A stretch of DNA of 64,000 bases from Xanthocytophaga agilis (GCF_030068605.1 NZ_JASJOU010000001.1:1240001-1304000); one strand, 5' to 3'; shown: positions 7,208 to 17,329, counted from the stretch's first letter. Translations and numbers: made by a program. Notes: generated by a model not told the origin, from the letters alone.

Positions 7208-8494
7208 TTATCTTTTTATTCTGCTAAGCATTTCCCTGCTTCTGTTATAGGTTACGGGGAATGTCTGGGAAGGGTCTACTATTAGTTTTTGGTACCGCTC
7301 TATAGCTACAGAAGGCTTACTTTCCACCATATCACAGTAAGCAAGCATTTCCAGAATGAAGTTTTTGTATTTGACATCATTCCATGCCTTATTTAGTAAT
7401 GCAACGAGTAGCTGTGAGGCAGAATGTATCCGCTCATCATCATATTGTTTCACATAGTATCCATTTGGAAGACTAAACCAATACTCCCACATCTGGCCAT
7501 TTGTATGTTGATTATTGGCATCTTTGATTAATTGTATTCCTACTTCAAGCAGAGACAATACCAAAGCACTATCAACCTTAGTTGTATTGCTATTATTTAA
7601 TTCAGAAATATACTTCGTAACAGTAGTGGAAACGCCCTTCTTTCTGATCTCAGACATGATAGTTTCTTTCCTGTATAAAGGATGGCTTTGAACATAGGAT
7701 TGATAAGCAAACGAAACAGGAAAATGATCAGCAAGCATTTCCAGACGATATCCTTTTGCTAATTCTTTTTTCAGATCTATTTCATACACATGACTATAAT
7801 TATGGAACAGATAGACATAAATCTTCCCGCGCTTTAAATCATACACATTTGAATATTGGGTCGACAAAGCTCCTTCCTGATGGGTTTCGTTCAGAATGTC
7901 CCTAAGAAAGGGCACAGATAGAGATTTAGCAGAGGAGAGCATTCGTTCAGCAATATCGTATCTTCCACAAGAGTAGTTATGGGTAGGCACATTTAAAATA
8001 TCAAAGTTGGTATTAATCTGATAAATTCCTGTCTTTTTGACTTTTGCACCTACATGTATCACTACCGAAGCTCCCGTTGCATCTGCAAGTAATACCTGAG
8101 AGGTTGCCGTATAGTCGTGCTTCTCCAGGAATGCCAATGCTTCATCTACTGTTTTGCATTTGCTAATGATTTCAAAAAAGAGGTCTCCATTGTAAGGATT
8201 CTTTAACTGATATTTAGCAGCATCTATACTATACTGAGCTGTATAGTCATAAAATAATCCATACTCATTCATAGCTGTGGCTATCTGTAGGTCTGGTGCA
8301 CCAAAACAAACAGATCCATACCTTTCCTTTGATGCAGGATTAAACCAGATTCGTATAAATGGCGTGTAATCGTCTTCATTGGCAGCCGCATATGCTTCAC
8401 CATGCATTGCACAGGAAAGTATAGTACAAGCCAAAGACATTTGACTAATGAACATGCAGTAAATGAGCAGACAACAAAGTATACCTTTTTTCAT
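7208..8494 (-). CDS. secreted Ntn-hydrolase, peptidase C45-like
   Basis: A 428-residue protein starting at the ATG at 8494. An upstream in-frame start at 8554 would place extra residues before the signal peptide. MKKGILCCLLIYCMFISQMS is a signal peptide whose cleavage after LA would expose Cys23 as the new N-terminus (CTILSCAMHGEAYAAANEDD). This Cys-T-x-x, with a downstream Asn-Glu-Asp, is the pattern of C45 acyltransferase/choloylglycine-type Ntn hydrolases, where the N-terminal Cys is the nucleophile. The likely reaction is amide-bond hydrolysis or acyl transfer in the periplasm. The C-terminal third is helical and unassigned. Confidence 0.7.
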   Translation of the reverse strand: MKKGILCCLLIYCMFISQMSLACTILSCAMHGEAYAAANEDDYTPFIRIWFNPASKERYGSVCFGAPDLQIATAMNEYGLFYDYTAQYSIDAAKYQLKNPYNGDLFFEIISKCKTVDEALAFLEKHDYTATSQVLLADATGASVVIHVGAKVKKTGIYQINTNFDILNVPTHNYSCGRYDIAERMLSSAKSLSVPFLRDILNETHQEGALSTQYSNVYDLKRGKIYVYLFHNYSHVYEIDLKKELAKGYRLEMLADHFPVSFAYQSYVQSHPLYRKETIMSEIRKKGVSTTVTKYISELNNSNTTKVDSALVLSLLEVGIQLIKDANNQHTNGQMWEYWFSLPNGYYVKQYDDERIHSASQLLVALLNKAWNDVKYKNFILEMLAYCDMVESKPSVAIERYQKLIVDPSQTFPVTYNRSREMLSRIKR

Positions 8495-8598
8495 ATTCGT
8501 AATACCATAGTAAAATCCAGTAATGTAATGTCTTAGGCCCAAATGCTGTGCCAATACTCAAAATGTACTATTTAACCATGCAAAGGCTTATATAGACT

Positions 8599-8630
8599 TA
8601 CTACTGTGTTCGAAGGCGCACACAGTAGTA
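8599..8630. repeat. 11-bp inverted repeat in the C45/sigma intergenic region
   Basis: TACTACTGTGT at 8599-8609 is complemented exactly at 8620-8630 with a 10-nt loop. Neither strand has a T-run after it, so it is more likely an operator or RNA hairpin than a terminator. It lies in the 611-base gap between the divergent C45-like and sigma factor genes, where no other gene was seen. Confidence 0.5.
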
Positions 8631-8943
8631 TCCGGTAACGAACAATTGAATAACCTTAACATGCTTTGCGGCGTTACTCAAATGCCCAGATTTTGAGCAG
8701 CACCATATCTTTTAAAATCCTTAAAATTGAAGAAAGAAGGAAAAAGATAAATCTGTCAGTCATATTACGACTTTTGTAGAAACCAGAGATAATTATATCT
8801 CCATCATAGTATGTATGATTAATTATACACCTATTATTTGCACCAATTGAGTATAAACGGATACAGATCGACCAGTGTTAAAGCTTTTTGTTCCTGATGT
8901 AACTAGATTGGTTCTCTGTCAAACTCTTTGAATCGATAAAATC

Positions 8944-8973
8944 TTGTTTGAATAGAAGGCAGGTTTAATTTTG
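8944..8973 (+). promoter_or_regulatory. Bacteroidota-type promoter of the sigma factor gene
   Basis: TTG at 8944-8946, a 19-nt spacer, then TAATTTTG at 8966-8973. This matches the Bacteroidota housekeeping consensus TTTG-N19-TAnnTTTG closely. Transcription would begin near 8980, leaving a leader of about 125 nt before the ATG at 9106. Confidence 0.65.
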
Positions 8974-9105
8974 TATTAAAGCACGTCAAAGTAGAACAAA
9001 GTTTTGAGTTAACAGAATGATAATATCCTGGTCTCATAAAAATATTTTTTCCAATTAACTGCAACCCTTTCTAAAAAAAGCATCATTTCAATCAACGGTC
9101 TTGAT

Positions 9106-10554
9106 ATGAATGATACAACAAAAAGTTTTTGGGGTATTGCCTATAAGCGGAATATCGCCAAAATGATTGGTGTTTGCCTACGATATACACAAAACAGGCA
9201 GATTGCTGAAGATTTAGCCCATGATGCCTTTATGGTTGCGATGGATAAGTTTTCAACATACACAAACAAAGGACCTTTTGAGGCATGGTTGAGGCGTATA
9301 GTTGTCAATGTAGCACTGCAATATCTACGTGAACGGAAGAAATATAATCCGCTGGAAATACGAATCGACACTACCCTTCTGCCAGATGCTACACCATTAT
9401 TGGAAATATACGAAGACAATCTCTTACAAGACTATAGCAATGTCGCCGAGGCCGATCTGTTAAACATCATTGGTCATTTGCCAGAACATCACAGACTGGT
9501 GTTTAATCTATACGTCATGGATAACTATACCCATGCACAGATTGGAGCACAGTTAGGCATCAGTGAGGGCACATCCAAGTCGCATCTGGCAAGAGCCAGA
9601 AAAAAAATTAAGGAACTGTTAGTTACAAAAACTGGGGAAAAAACCAGGAGAAAACATGCATTCTGGTTCTTTTTACTTTCCTATAAATTATGGGGTGTAG
9701 ATTTCTTTTGTAAACAGCAGCTAGGTAGTTTAGCTATATCTCCTCAAAAAACGTCCTCATTTCAAACAGAAAATTTCAGAAACGTTTATAATCCACAACA
9801 TATATCCTCTCCCACTATACCTAAGCTGTATTGGAATATAAGCACAGGTTCCATCATTACGGTAAGCATAGTCGCTATCTCTGTACTGCTTTCTTATTCA
9901 GATAGTCAGCCTAAAACTCCTGTAAAAGTTGAGAACCCTGTTGCAATAGCTAGTGGAAATATCCCTGATTCTGTTTCCAGTAACTATATGGTCAATCATT
10001 TTTCTAATACAAAAACTGCCACCATTTCAGAAAATGCCATCATACATACTGAAAACAGTAAACCTATAGAAAAAATGAGACCATTACACACATTAGGACT
10101 ATTACTCATCCCGGCTATTAGTTTGGATTCCACAGCCTTGCAGCATACAATCTCTGATTCATTGAAAAATCAGAAGATACCTTCTGTTAGTGTTGTAGAG
10201 CCTCCAACAATTATCCAGCAAGAAAAACCTGCTACCAAAACCGGAAAGGAAAGATTATCGGGAACTTTCTATGCTTCAAAACTATCCTGGTCGCCAGCCG
10301 ACAGAGGTCTTATCTTAAAGGGTAGTAATGTAAGGGTAAATATGAACACGCAAAAATTTAAGGGAGATGGCACCTTTTCGTTTATTAATCACATCGACTA
10401 TCTGGTGGTAGATGGAACACCCATGAAGCTTGATCAAACGATTGAACTATCAGATAAAAAATATCAGTTAAATGAATTATCTGAACAGGAAATAGCAAAA
10501 AAATATGGAGATAAAAAAATGTCTGTGGTTGTAGAGATTTCACTTGCTGAATAA
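9106..10554 (+). CDS. ECF sigma factor fused to a transmembrane segment and C-terminal region
   Basis: A 482-residue protein whose first 170 residues are a complete ECF sigma factor. Region 2 spans about 14-80 (AEDLAHDAFMVAMDKF, then WLRRIVVNVALQYLRER) and region 4 about 118-172 (LPEHHRLVFNLYVMDNYTHA, then GISEGTSKSHLARARKKIKE). A single membrane helix near 247-264 follows, then a Ser/Thr/Pro-rich linker. A small beta-rich domain (about 380-482) ends the protein. Typical ECF sigmas are 160-200 residues with a separate anti-sigma gene; none is seen here. The anchor may hold the sigma at the membrane until cleaved, but that is inference. It has its own promoter and a strong terminator. Confidence 0.85.
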   Translation: MNDTTKSFWGIAYKRNIAKMIGVCLRYTQNRQIAEDLAHDAFMVAMDKFSTYTNKGPFEAWLRRIVVNVALQYLRERKKYNPLEIRIDTTLLPDATPLLEIYEDNLLQDYSNVAEADLLNIIGHLPEHHRLVFNLYVMDNYTHAQIGAQLGISEGTSKSHLARARKKIKELLVTKTGEKTRRKHAFWFFLLSYKLWGVDFFCKQQLGSLAISPQKTSSFQTENFRNVYNPQHISSPTIPKLYWNISTGSIITVSIVAISVLLSYSDSQPKTPVKVENPVAIASGNIPDSVSSNYMVNHFSNTKTATISENAIIHTENSKPIEKMRPLHTLGLLLIPAISLDSTALQHTISDSLKNQKIPSVSVVEPPTIIQQEKPATKTGKERLSGTFYASKLSWSPADRGLILKGSNVRVNMNTQKFKGDGTFSFINHIDYLVVDGTPMKLDQTIELSDKKYQLNELSEQEIAKKYGDKKMSVVVEISLAE

Positions 10555-10560
10555 TAAATA

Positions 10561-10610
10561 AAAATTCCAGACAAACATCTAATGGCAACACGATGTTTGT
10601 CTGGAATTTT
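10561..10610 (+). terminator. strong terminator of the sigma factor gene
   Basis: A perfect 19-bp stem, AAAATTCCAGACAAACATC at 10561-10579 paired with 10592-10610, has a 12-nt loop. The stem ends in A4/T4, so it could work on either strand. Confidence 0.85.
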
Positions 10611-10818
10611 GTACTAAAGTCGTACTAACTAAAGCTGTTCCTTTCTCATCTGACTGCTAACCACGTTCCCATCTACTATTCTCATAACCAAAATTTCTTT
10701 TCTCAGTACACAGAGACAATTTCCTATCTTATTGTTACCTCCCTCTATAAAATTACAATCCTCCCTACCAATAATCTGTAACTCTCTTACGTTTCACAAA
10801 AAACGTATATCTTCTACT

Positions 10819-12756
10819 ATGCTCAGACTATTCATCTTATTAATAGCGGGTGCCTTAGCTTTAGGATTATTGGTCTCTCCCACACCTTTGATTATAAAAC
10901 CTATTAAGGCAGGAGCCTCCTTGTTTCCAGTGAAAATAGATGAACTCTGGGGATTTATAGATTTACAGGGTGAACTAGTCATTCCAGCGCAGTTCAAACA
11001 GGCTGGCCCATTTAGTGAGGGACTGGCTCCTGTCCGATCTCAGGGACGATACGGCTATATAGATGTTCAGGGGAAATATGTTATTCCACCTATATACGAC
11101 TATGCAGTCCCATTTGCTAATGGTCGAGCAGTTGTCTATAAGAATGAAAAAAAATATCTCATTGATGCTGCTGGCAGGATTTATTTTGAGCATTCCTATA
11201 AAGACTGGAACTTTGCTTCAGAGCAGTACCCTAATCTTTTTATTGTCACTACCTTTACCCAAAAGCAAGGTGTAATCGACATCACAGGCAAGCTGGTGAT
11301 TGATACTATCTATTACCAGATACGGAAGTTTTCAGATGGTATAGCAGTTGTGATAGGGCTGGAACAGACGCAGAGTGCTCAACAAAAAACAAGGGAAAGA
11401 TATCCGTTTGGCGTCATCAATACCAGTGGCAAAATAATTGTTCCCTATGACAAATACAGATACATTCCGCAATTCTATAATGGATATAGTATTGTAAGGC
11501 TATATAATGATTCCCCAAAGACTAAAGCCGGATTTGAAGGCATTATCGACACTACTGGAAAATTGAGGTTTGTGGTACCTCCTACTCATACCCTTTCTGC
11601 GTCTCCTTCATTCTCAGAGAACCTTACCTCTATTTTCATTGAGACAGAAAAAACGGGCCATTATGCAGCAGGAGGAATAGTTAATGCCGATGGAAAAATT
11701 TTATTCATGGATCCAAAGTTTGAACTCATTCTCCCCTTTTGTAACAACCGCAGTTTTGCTCGAATAAACGAACAATGGTTTATGATTGACAGCACGGGCA
11801 AAAAAATCACACAAACACCCTTTCGTCGAATACTAACAGATGGCTTTACGGAGAATTTTGCATTGGTCGAAACAGGACAAGGAATAACAGCTATAGATAC
11901 CAATGGCACCATTCTATTAACTCCCAAAGTTGTAAAATATGACCAAGCCTATTACAAAGACAGTGTATTATATCTGGAAAAATGGCATCCCGATTTTCGT
12001 ATCGGTTATTGGGATTTGAAAACTAATACAGTAGTACCAGCTTCTTTTAAATGGGTCGATTATACGAAAGGCTTTGCACAAGGATTGTTGAGAACAGGAA
12101 CGGAAGGAAGAGAAAACTATGTAAACCAAACAGGAAAGGTAGTCTGGCAGGAGAAGGAGAACAGATCAAATAAATCATCTAGCCAACACTTCAATATCGA
12201 TTATATGAAGTCAGGTTACTTTTATATAACAAAGAATCCTCAACCTGATGAAAGGAGTGAATATGAAGAAATCGCATCCAGCTATACACATCCTGGAGAT
12301 TACTTTTTCACTACCAATACTTTTACAATGAAAGTGATGCCAGAAGCTAAAGCTGCTTTTGCAAAAAAATATGAGGGTATTACATTATATATAGCCAATA
12401 CCCAGTCAGATCCTGTCTTTTTTGAACTACAGGATGGTCGTTTATCTATTAATCTGCAAGCCTTGGACGAAAAAGGGCAGTGGCGAGACATTGAGTATTT
12501 ACCGAAGAGTAGATGTGGATATAGCTATCATACTATACCTCTAAAAGGACACAACTATTGGGAGTTTGCCATTCCTCAATATGAAGGAGAATTTAAAACT
12601 TTGTTACGGGCAAGACTCGAATATAAACACACAGAAGGGCAAAAAAATTTAGAGGTGATGTATAGCAATACTTTTGAAGCAAGTATTAATCCTGCACAAT
12701 TTTGGCGCAAACAAGGGCATATTCCAATTGGCTTAGTTGGTTTGAATGAAGAATAA
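10819..12756 (+). CDS. WG-repeat protein, exported
   Basis: A 645-residue protein starting at the ATG at 10819, which opens a hydrophobic export signal (MLRLFILLIAGALALGLLVS). An upstream in-frame start at 10732 adds an unconserved 29 residues. The body is made of WG (KWG-like) repeats of about 40-50 residues of the form LWGFIDLQGELVIPAQF, YGYIDVQGKYVIPPIYD, and FGVINTSGKIIVPY, covering about residues 40-430. The last 130 residues are a different, beta-rich domain. WG repeats form beta-structures thought to mediate binding outside the cytoplasm; the specific role is unknown. It is flanked by terminators, so it is probably monocistronic. Confidence 0.8.
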   Translation: MLRLFILLIAGALALGLLVSPTPLIIKPIKAGASLFPVKIDELWGFIDLQGELVIPAQFKQAGPFSEGLAPVRSQGRYGYIDVQGKYVIPPIYDYAVPFANGRAVVYKNEKKYLIDAAGRIYFEHSYKDWNFASEQYPNLFIVTTFTQKQGVIDITGKLVIDTIYYQIRKFSDGIAVVIGLEQTQSAQQKTRERYPFGVINTSGKIIVPYDKYRYIPQFYNGYSIVRLYNDSPKTKAGFEGIIDTTGKLRFVVPPTHTLSASPSFSENLTSIFIETEKTGHYAAGGIVNADGKILFMDPKFELILPFCNNRSFARINEQWFMIDSTGKKITQTPFRRILTDGFTENFALVETGQGITAIDTNGTILLTPKVVKYDQAYYKDSVLYLEKWHPDFRIGYWDLKTNTVVPASFKWVDYTKGFAQGLLRTGTEGRENYVNQTGKVVWQEKENRSNKSSSQHFNIDYMKSGYFYITKNPQPDERSEYEEIASSYTHPGDYFFTTNTFTMKVMPEAKAAFAKKYEGITLYIANTQSDPVFFELQDGRLSINLQALDEKGQWRDIEYLPKSRCGYSYHTIPLKGHNYWEFAIPQYEGEFKTLLRARLEYKHTEGQKNLEVMYSNTFEASINPAQFWRKQGHIPIGLVGLNEE

Positions 12757-12883
12757 ATCTCATGTAACTCAACATCTGTTGTATTTACTCAATCTTACAC
12801 AACTTGCAAAGCCTCACTTTTTCATCTAACGGCTTGATTTCTTCCATGTCTGTAACAATAACCATAGCAAATCATACTAAACA

Positions 12884-12914
12884 CAAAACTGCAGGAAGTA
12901 CTCCTGCAGTTTTG
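12884..12914. terminator. bidirectional terminator between the WG-repeat gene and susD
   Basis: A 13-bp perfect stem, CAAAACTGCAGGA at 12884-12896 paired with 12902-12914, has a 5-nt loop. It is bordered by A/T tracts on both sides and sits between two convergent genes. Confidence 0.8.
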
Positions 12915-12931
12915 TAATAGATCTCTTCTAC

Positions 12932-14266
12932 TTATAGTGTTGGATCATCAGGAGTGTTCAGGTTATTTTGCCGTTCTTGTAATGGGAACGGGTAATAATT
13001 GCGGGATCTTTCAAATGTGATAGGAACAGGTACTACATCATCCGGAGGAGCAGGACGATCAAACCGACGACTGTCTTCCAGACGCAGACCACTCAGGTAC
13101 AGTTCCGAACTCCGTTGTTTGTATATTTCTGTAAGCAGGTCATCCGTTGTCACCGGACCTGCATAAGCGGCCAATCCTGCGTGAATACCAAAAGGATCAC
13201 CAGAGGTTTGCGTTCTTACGGCATTGATCTGTTCTACAGCCTCATTGAGATTTCCACTGCTACGTACAATAGCTTCAGCAATGATCAGCTTCATCTCATC
13301 AGGAATATAAGCCGGAATAGGTTGATCTATAGCCGTTGCAAATCCTTTCAGCCCTACAATGGCATCGTCCTGAAAACTAGTCTTATCAGTTGTAAAATAG
13401 AAACTGACACGCTGATCACCAGATTCTGTGAATGCAGTTGGAAGTCCGAAATTATCACGTGCCGCATAATTTTTAGCTATTTGCACCTGGTTATACAAAG
13501 GATTGGGAGCCAGATTGGTATAAATAAATCGGGAGGCAACAGTTTGAGACACAGAATTAGCAGCTGCAATAGCATCGGCATAATTGCCTGCCATGAGTGA
13601 ATAGCGGGCCAGATATGCCTGAATTGTATTGGGCAGATCAAATTCCGTACCTGTTACACGTGTAGTGAATTCAGTAGAAGGAGGTGTCATAGCAATAGTC
13701 TCGGCCGCTTCTTTCAACAACGATATAGCCTGATCCAGCAATTCATCACGAGTCTGAAAAGGAGCACTGCCTGTGATGCTGGTTTGTGAAATACCATAGG
13801 TAAAGGACTGTGCAAGACTTCCCAGACACATAGCCTTCATCAGTTGAGCATGTGCGGTTACTCCACTCAGCATAGTTGGATCAGAAGACAATACAGAAGG
13901 TGCATTCATAATAATATCTTCTGCCATAGCCATTACACGCAAAGGCCGTTGCCAAAGTGACAACACATTGCCATTGAAGTTTGGCAATGCACTCCCCCCC
14001 TGATCTATCTCAATGATATTGGTAAAGGTAGTGATACCCCGTAACTCCCTGGCGGTGGTTCCGGGTGTCAAAATGATAGACTCCAGTGCCAGTGTAGAAT
14101 AGACCTGGCGCATCCCTACACTCAATGTGATTAATCCATCCCTTGAGTTTACTACCTGCTGATCTGTAGGACCATTTACGTTTTCGATATCCAGCGAACA
14201 TGCAGAGACTGCCCATATAAGAATAAAGGCTACTAATTTTGTATATACAGATAATCGGATTTTCAT
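12932..14266 (-). CDS. SusD/RagB family outer-membrane lipoprotein
   Basis: A 444-residue surface lipoprotein that captures a nutrient and hands it to its SusC partner. The signal peptide ends in a lipobox with Cys23 (AVSACSLD). TPR-like helical segments and the C-terminal block RLEDSRRFDRP followed by NYYPFPLQERQNN are characteristic of the family. It begins 12 bases after the SusC stop on the same strand, in the usual susC-susD order. At 444 residues it is on the short side for SusD. No glycoside hydrolase or peptidase gene is adjacent, so the substrate is unknown. Confidence 0.92.
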   Translation of the reverse strand: MKIRLSVYTKLVAFILIWAVSACSLDIENVNGPTDQQVVNSRDGLITLSVGMRQVYSTLALESIILTPGTTARELRGITTFTNIIEIDQGGSALPNFNGNVLSLWQRPLRVMAMAEDIIMNAPSVLSSDPTMLSGVTAHAQLMKAMCLGSLAQSFTYGISQTSITGSAPFQTRDELLDQAISLLKEAAETIAMTPPSTEFTTRVTGTEFDLPNTIQAYLARYSLMAGNYADAIAAANSVSQTVASRFIYTNLAPNPLYNQVQIAKNYAARDNFGLPTAFTESGDQRVSFYFTTDKTSFQDDAIVGLKGFATAIDQPIPAYIPDEMKLIIAEAIVRSSGNLNEAVEQINAVRTQTSGDPFGIHAGLAAYAGPVTTDDLLTEIYKQRSSELYLSGLRLEDSRRFDRPAPPDDVVPVPITFERSRNYYPFPLQERQNNLNTPDDPTL

Positions 14267-14278
14267 AACATAAGCGAT

Positions 14279-17200
14279 TTAGAATTTAACATTTACCCCA
14301 ATAGCATAGGTACGTGGAATAGGAACCTCCACAAAGTCAAAACCCCGCACAGCATTGGTTTGTCCGGCAGCGTTGGTTTCCGGATCATAGCCACTATAGT
14401 TGTCAATAGAAAGCAGGTTACGCCCGGCGACAAAGATTCGCATGCCCTGAATGCCCAAAACCTTTGGCTTGAGTGAGTACGATACAGACAACTCACGCAA
14501 CTTCACAAAACTTCCATCCTCAATCCAGTTTTCAAAAATACTGAACAACGCAGCACTGGTACCTTTTGGCACTTCACCTCTCAACTCAGGTTCATATCCT
14601 TTCAACCCACCATAGAGATCACGGTCACCTACCCGCTTGGTAAAGTTAAAAATGTCATAACCCAGCATGCCGTCCCATTGCATACGGAAGGAGAATTGTT
14701 TCCATTCCACCTCGTTGATCCAGCTAATAATATGTTTGGGATTGGGATTGCCTATAACTTTGGACAATACTGTACCTGTGGGTTGTCCATTATCATTACG
14801 GCCTACAGTATAGGTACCATTGGCTCCTTGGGTGCCTAATTCACGCTGGGGCAGTCCGGCAGCAGTGAGCAACAGGCTCCCGTCTGCATTACGAGCGAAG
14901 AATGTACTGTAAAAAGCACCGAGCGGATACCCGTTTACAGCTGCCACCTGTCCGAAACCACCTGCAAAAGGCAGCACACCATTACCTTCTACCCCATTGA
15001 CTACATTTTTATTGTGTGTATAGCTAAACGTAGAATTCCATTTTACGGCTTTTGTTTGCAATGGTACCAGTTTGAGTTGTATTTCAAAACCTGAATTGGT
15101 CATGGTACCTACATTGATGAATCGGTTATTATACCCTGAAGAAGGAGCCAGTGTTCGATTCAGAATCAGGTCTTTTACATCTTTCTTAAAATGGGAGAAC
15201 TCTATTCCGATACGATCTTTTACTAAGGCCAGATCAACGCCAAACTCAAATTCTGTTTGCCGTTCGGGCTTCACATCAAAATTTCCTAATGTAAGTGGAG
15301 CTGTATATCCTATCAGTGAGCCAACAGAAGCAGAAGCATAATTTGTAAAGCGATCATAGGCACCAATGGCAGTAAGGTTACCCGATTGCCCCCAGGCCGC
15401 ACGAATCTTAAATGAGGACACAACATTTGCAAGATTATCCTTCCAGAATTTCTCTTCGGACAGAATATAGGAACCACTCACTTTTGGAAAGAACTGCCAT
15501 CTATTGTTTACTCCATATACAGACGAACCATCTACTCTGGCAGCACCTGTGATGAATAATTTCTGTGCAATGCCAAATGTCTGTTGAACAAAAGCACCCA
15601 TAATAGCCCGTTCGGTGCGTGTTTCACTGGCTACAATATTGGAACCATTGTTGATCGTTTCGCCAAATGTGCCTAACTGCTGTGCAGTAATCCCTGTCAG
15701 ATAGGAACGGTCATATTGTATAGTACCACCCAGCCCAGTTGTCGATTCGAGCCAGTCAGCAATATGAGTCTGATAGGAAAGGTTCAGATCATTATTGATT
15801 TGAAACACATTGAGATCACCCCGGCGTGCATATCCCTGATTATATGTGGGGGTTGTGTTATTAGGAGGAATATACCCTTGAGCAACCTGAGAATATGTAT
15901 CTATACCCAGTGTATAATTTAATGATAGTCCTGCAAAAGGAGTAATCACTAACTGAACATCTCCAATGTAACGGCTTATCCGCTGGCTGAATTTGAATCG
16001 GTTAATAGCTTCCAGCGGATTGGTTCTACGTACGACCGAAGGTGCAGTAGAAGGATAAATGCCAGTAGCAGGGTTCGGGTCAGGATTAATAAAGTTGTTG
16101 GCAAAGATAAATCCGGTAAGCGCTCCATATGCTTCATTGATCCCACCATTGGGTACTTCATGGCTAGTGCTGTAGGTATAGTTAGAACCTATTGACAAGC
16201 TTGCCTTCTCCCCAAATCGTTGTTGAATACGAAGACGCGCTCCATTTCGGGAGAAGTCAGTCTTATCAATAATACCCTGATTGTACAGATTAGATGCCGA
16301 AAAGAAATATTGCGTACTTCCGGTTCCTCCTGATACTGACAGGTAATTTTCTGTACCAATACCTTTGCGGAATATCTTGTCCTGGTAATCATACCGTTCC
16401 ACGGGAACTGTTGTCAGATCACTGGCCGTAGTATTAGTAAAACGAAACGGAACCGTATTATATGGAAGCGTTTTGCGTATCTCGTTCATTCGAAGCTGTG
16501 TAGAAAATTCTACCTGAGGCTTGCCTTCCTTTCCGCGTTTGGTAAATATCTGTACTACCCCATTATTGGCCCTTGAACCATAAATAGCTGCAGCTGCAGC
16601 TCCCTTAATTACTTCGATTCGTTCGATGTCACTGGGGTTAATATCTACCAGACGATTCTGCGCATATCCACCAAGATCAATAATTTCAGGCGATGAGTTA
16701 TTCACAATAACCCCGTCTACAATATACAAGGGATCAGACGATCCTACAATTGTACTGGGTCCGCGCAACCGAATACTGATTCCCCCCGCCGGATTACCTG
16801 AGTTCTGTGTGATTTGTGCTCCCGAAACCTTACCGGTAAGCAACTGATCAATAGAAGTAGAAGCAGTAGAAGGAAGATTACTTACCTGTACAGTAGAAAT
16901 AGCATTTCCCAGTTGTCGCTTACTGGTAGCAACTGAAGTTCCTGTCACTACAACCTCATCAAGGGCAAGATAATCTTGTTTTAGCTGAAGGGTAACTGTA
17001 CTACTACCTCCAGCATCTGCCTTTATCTGTGCTGTTGTATTCTGATACCCTACAAAGCTGGCCTGAATGGCAACGGATTGTCCGGTTGCATTGGAAATAG
17101 TCAGAGAAAACTGTCCGTTGGCACCAGATAGTGTTCCTCTGCCAGATCCGATAACAACAACAGAGGCGCCAGGAATAGGCTCACCTGCCAGATCCGTCAC

Positions 17201-17329
17201 GGTTCCTTTCACAAGGTGTTCGGAGGAAGTCTGGGCAGTTACTTTTTGGGCCAGAAGCCCCATAACGAATACAAGAAAGACTGCTTTTAAATGATACAGC
17301 CTGTTGAACCATCGTAAATTTAGGTACAT
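14279..17329 (-). CDS. SusC/RagA family TonB-linked outer membrane transporter
   Basis: A 1016-residue TonB-dependent transporter. Signal peptide about 1-32; a CarboxypepD_reg-like domain about 38-115 (VKGTVTDLAGEPIPGASVVV, then SFVGYQ). A plug domain about 120-260 has the SusC hallmark GNPAGGISIRLRGPSTI and DPLYIVDGVIVNN. A 22-strand barrel ends in an aromatic terminal strand (GVNVKF). It imports an oligomeric nutrient captured by the SusD protein encoded directly downstream. A DeoR-type regulator is divergent from it and may control it. Confidence 0.95.
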   Translation of the reverse strand: MYLNLRWFNRLYHLKAVFLVFVMGLLAQKVTAQTSSEHLVKGTVTDLAGEPIPGASVVVIGSGRGTLSGANGQFSLTISNATGQSVAIQASFVGYQNTTAQIKADAGGSSTVTLQLKQDYLALDEVVVTGTSVATSKRQLGNAISTVQVSNLPSTASTSIDQLLTGKVSGAQITQNSGNPAGGISIRLRGPSTIVGSSDPLYIVDGVIVNNSSPEIIDLGGYAQNRLVDINPSDIERIEVIKGAAAAAIYGSRANNGVVQIFTKRGKEGKPQVEFSTQLRMNEIRKTLPYNTVPFRFTNTTASDLTTVPVERYDYQDKIFRKGIGTENYLSVSGGTGSTQYFFSASNLYNQGIIDKTDFSRNGARLRIQQRFGEKASLSIGSNYTYSTSHEVPNGGINEAYGALTGFIFANNFINPDPNPATGIYPSTAPSVVRRTNPLEAINRFKFSQRISRYIGDVQLVITPFAGLSLNYTLGIDTYSQVAQGYIPPNNTTPTYNQGYARRGDLNVFQINNDLNLSYQTHIADWLESTTGLGGTIQYDRSYLTGITAQQLGTFGETINNGSNIVASETRTERAIMGAFVQQTFGIAQKLFITGAARVDGSSVYGVNNRWQFFPKVSGSYILSEEKFWKDNLANVVSSFKIRAAWGQSGNLTAIGAYDRFTNYASASVGSLIGYTAPLTLGNFDVKPERQTEFEFGVDLALVKDRIGIEFSHFKKDVKDLILNRTLAPSSGYNNRFINVGTMTNSGFEIQLKLVPLQTKAVKWNSTFSYTHNKNVVNGVEGNGVLPFAGGFGQVAAVNGYPLGAFYSTFFARNADGSLLLTAAGLPQRELGTQGANGTYTVGRNDNGQPTGTVLSKVIGNPNPKHIISWINEVEWKQFSFRMQWDGMLGYDIFNFTKRVGDRDLYGGLKGYEPELRGEVPKGTSAALFSIFENWIEDGSFVKLRELSVSYSLKPKVLGIQGMRIFVAGRNLLSIDNYSGYDPETNAAGQTNAVRGFDFVEVPIPRTYAIGVNVKF

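Noticed and set aside
7058-7285. A plus-strand frame of 75 codons between two minus-strand genes
   Set aside because: It overlaps both neighbours on the opposite strand and has no recognisable feature.
8495-9105. A possible tRNA or other RNA gene in the large gap
   Set aside because: No T-loop or acceptor-stem pattern was found; only the isolated inverted repeat and a promoter were supported.
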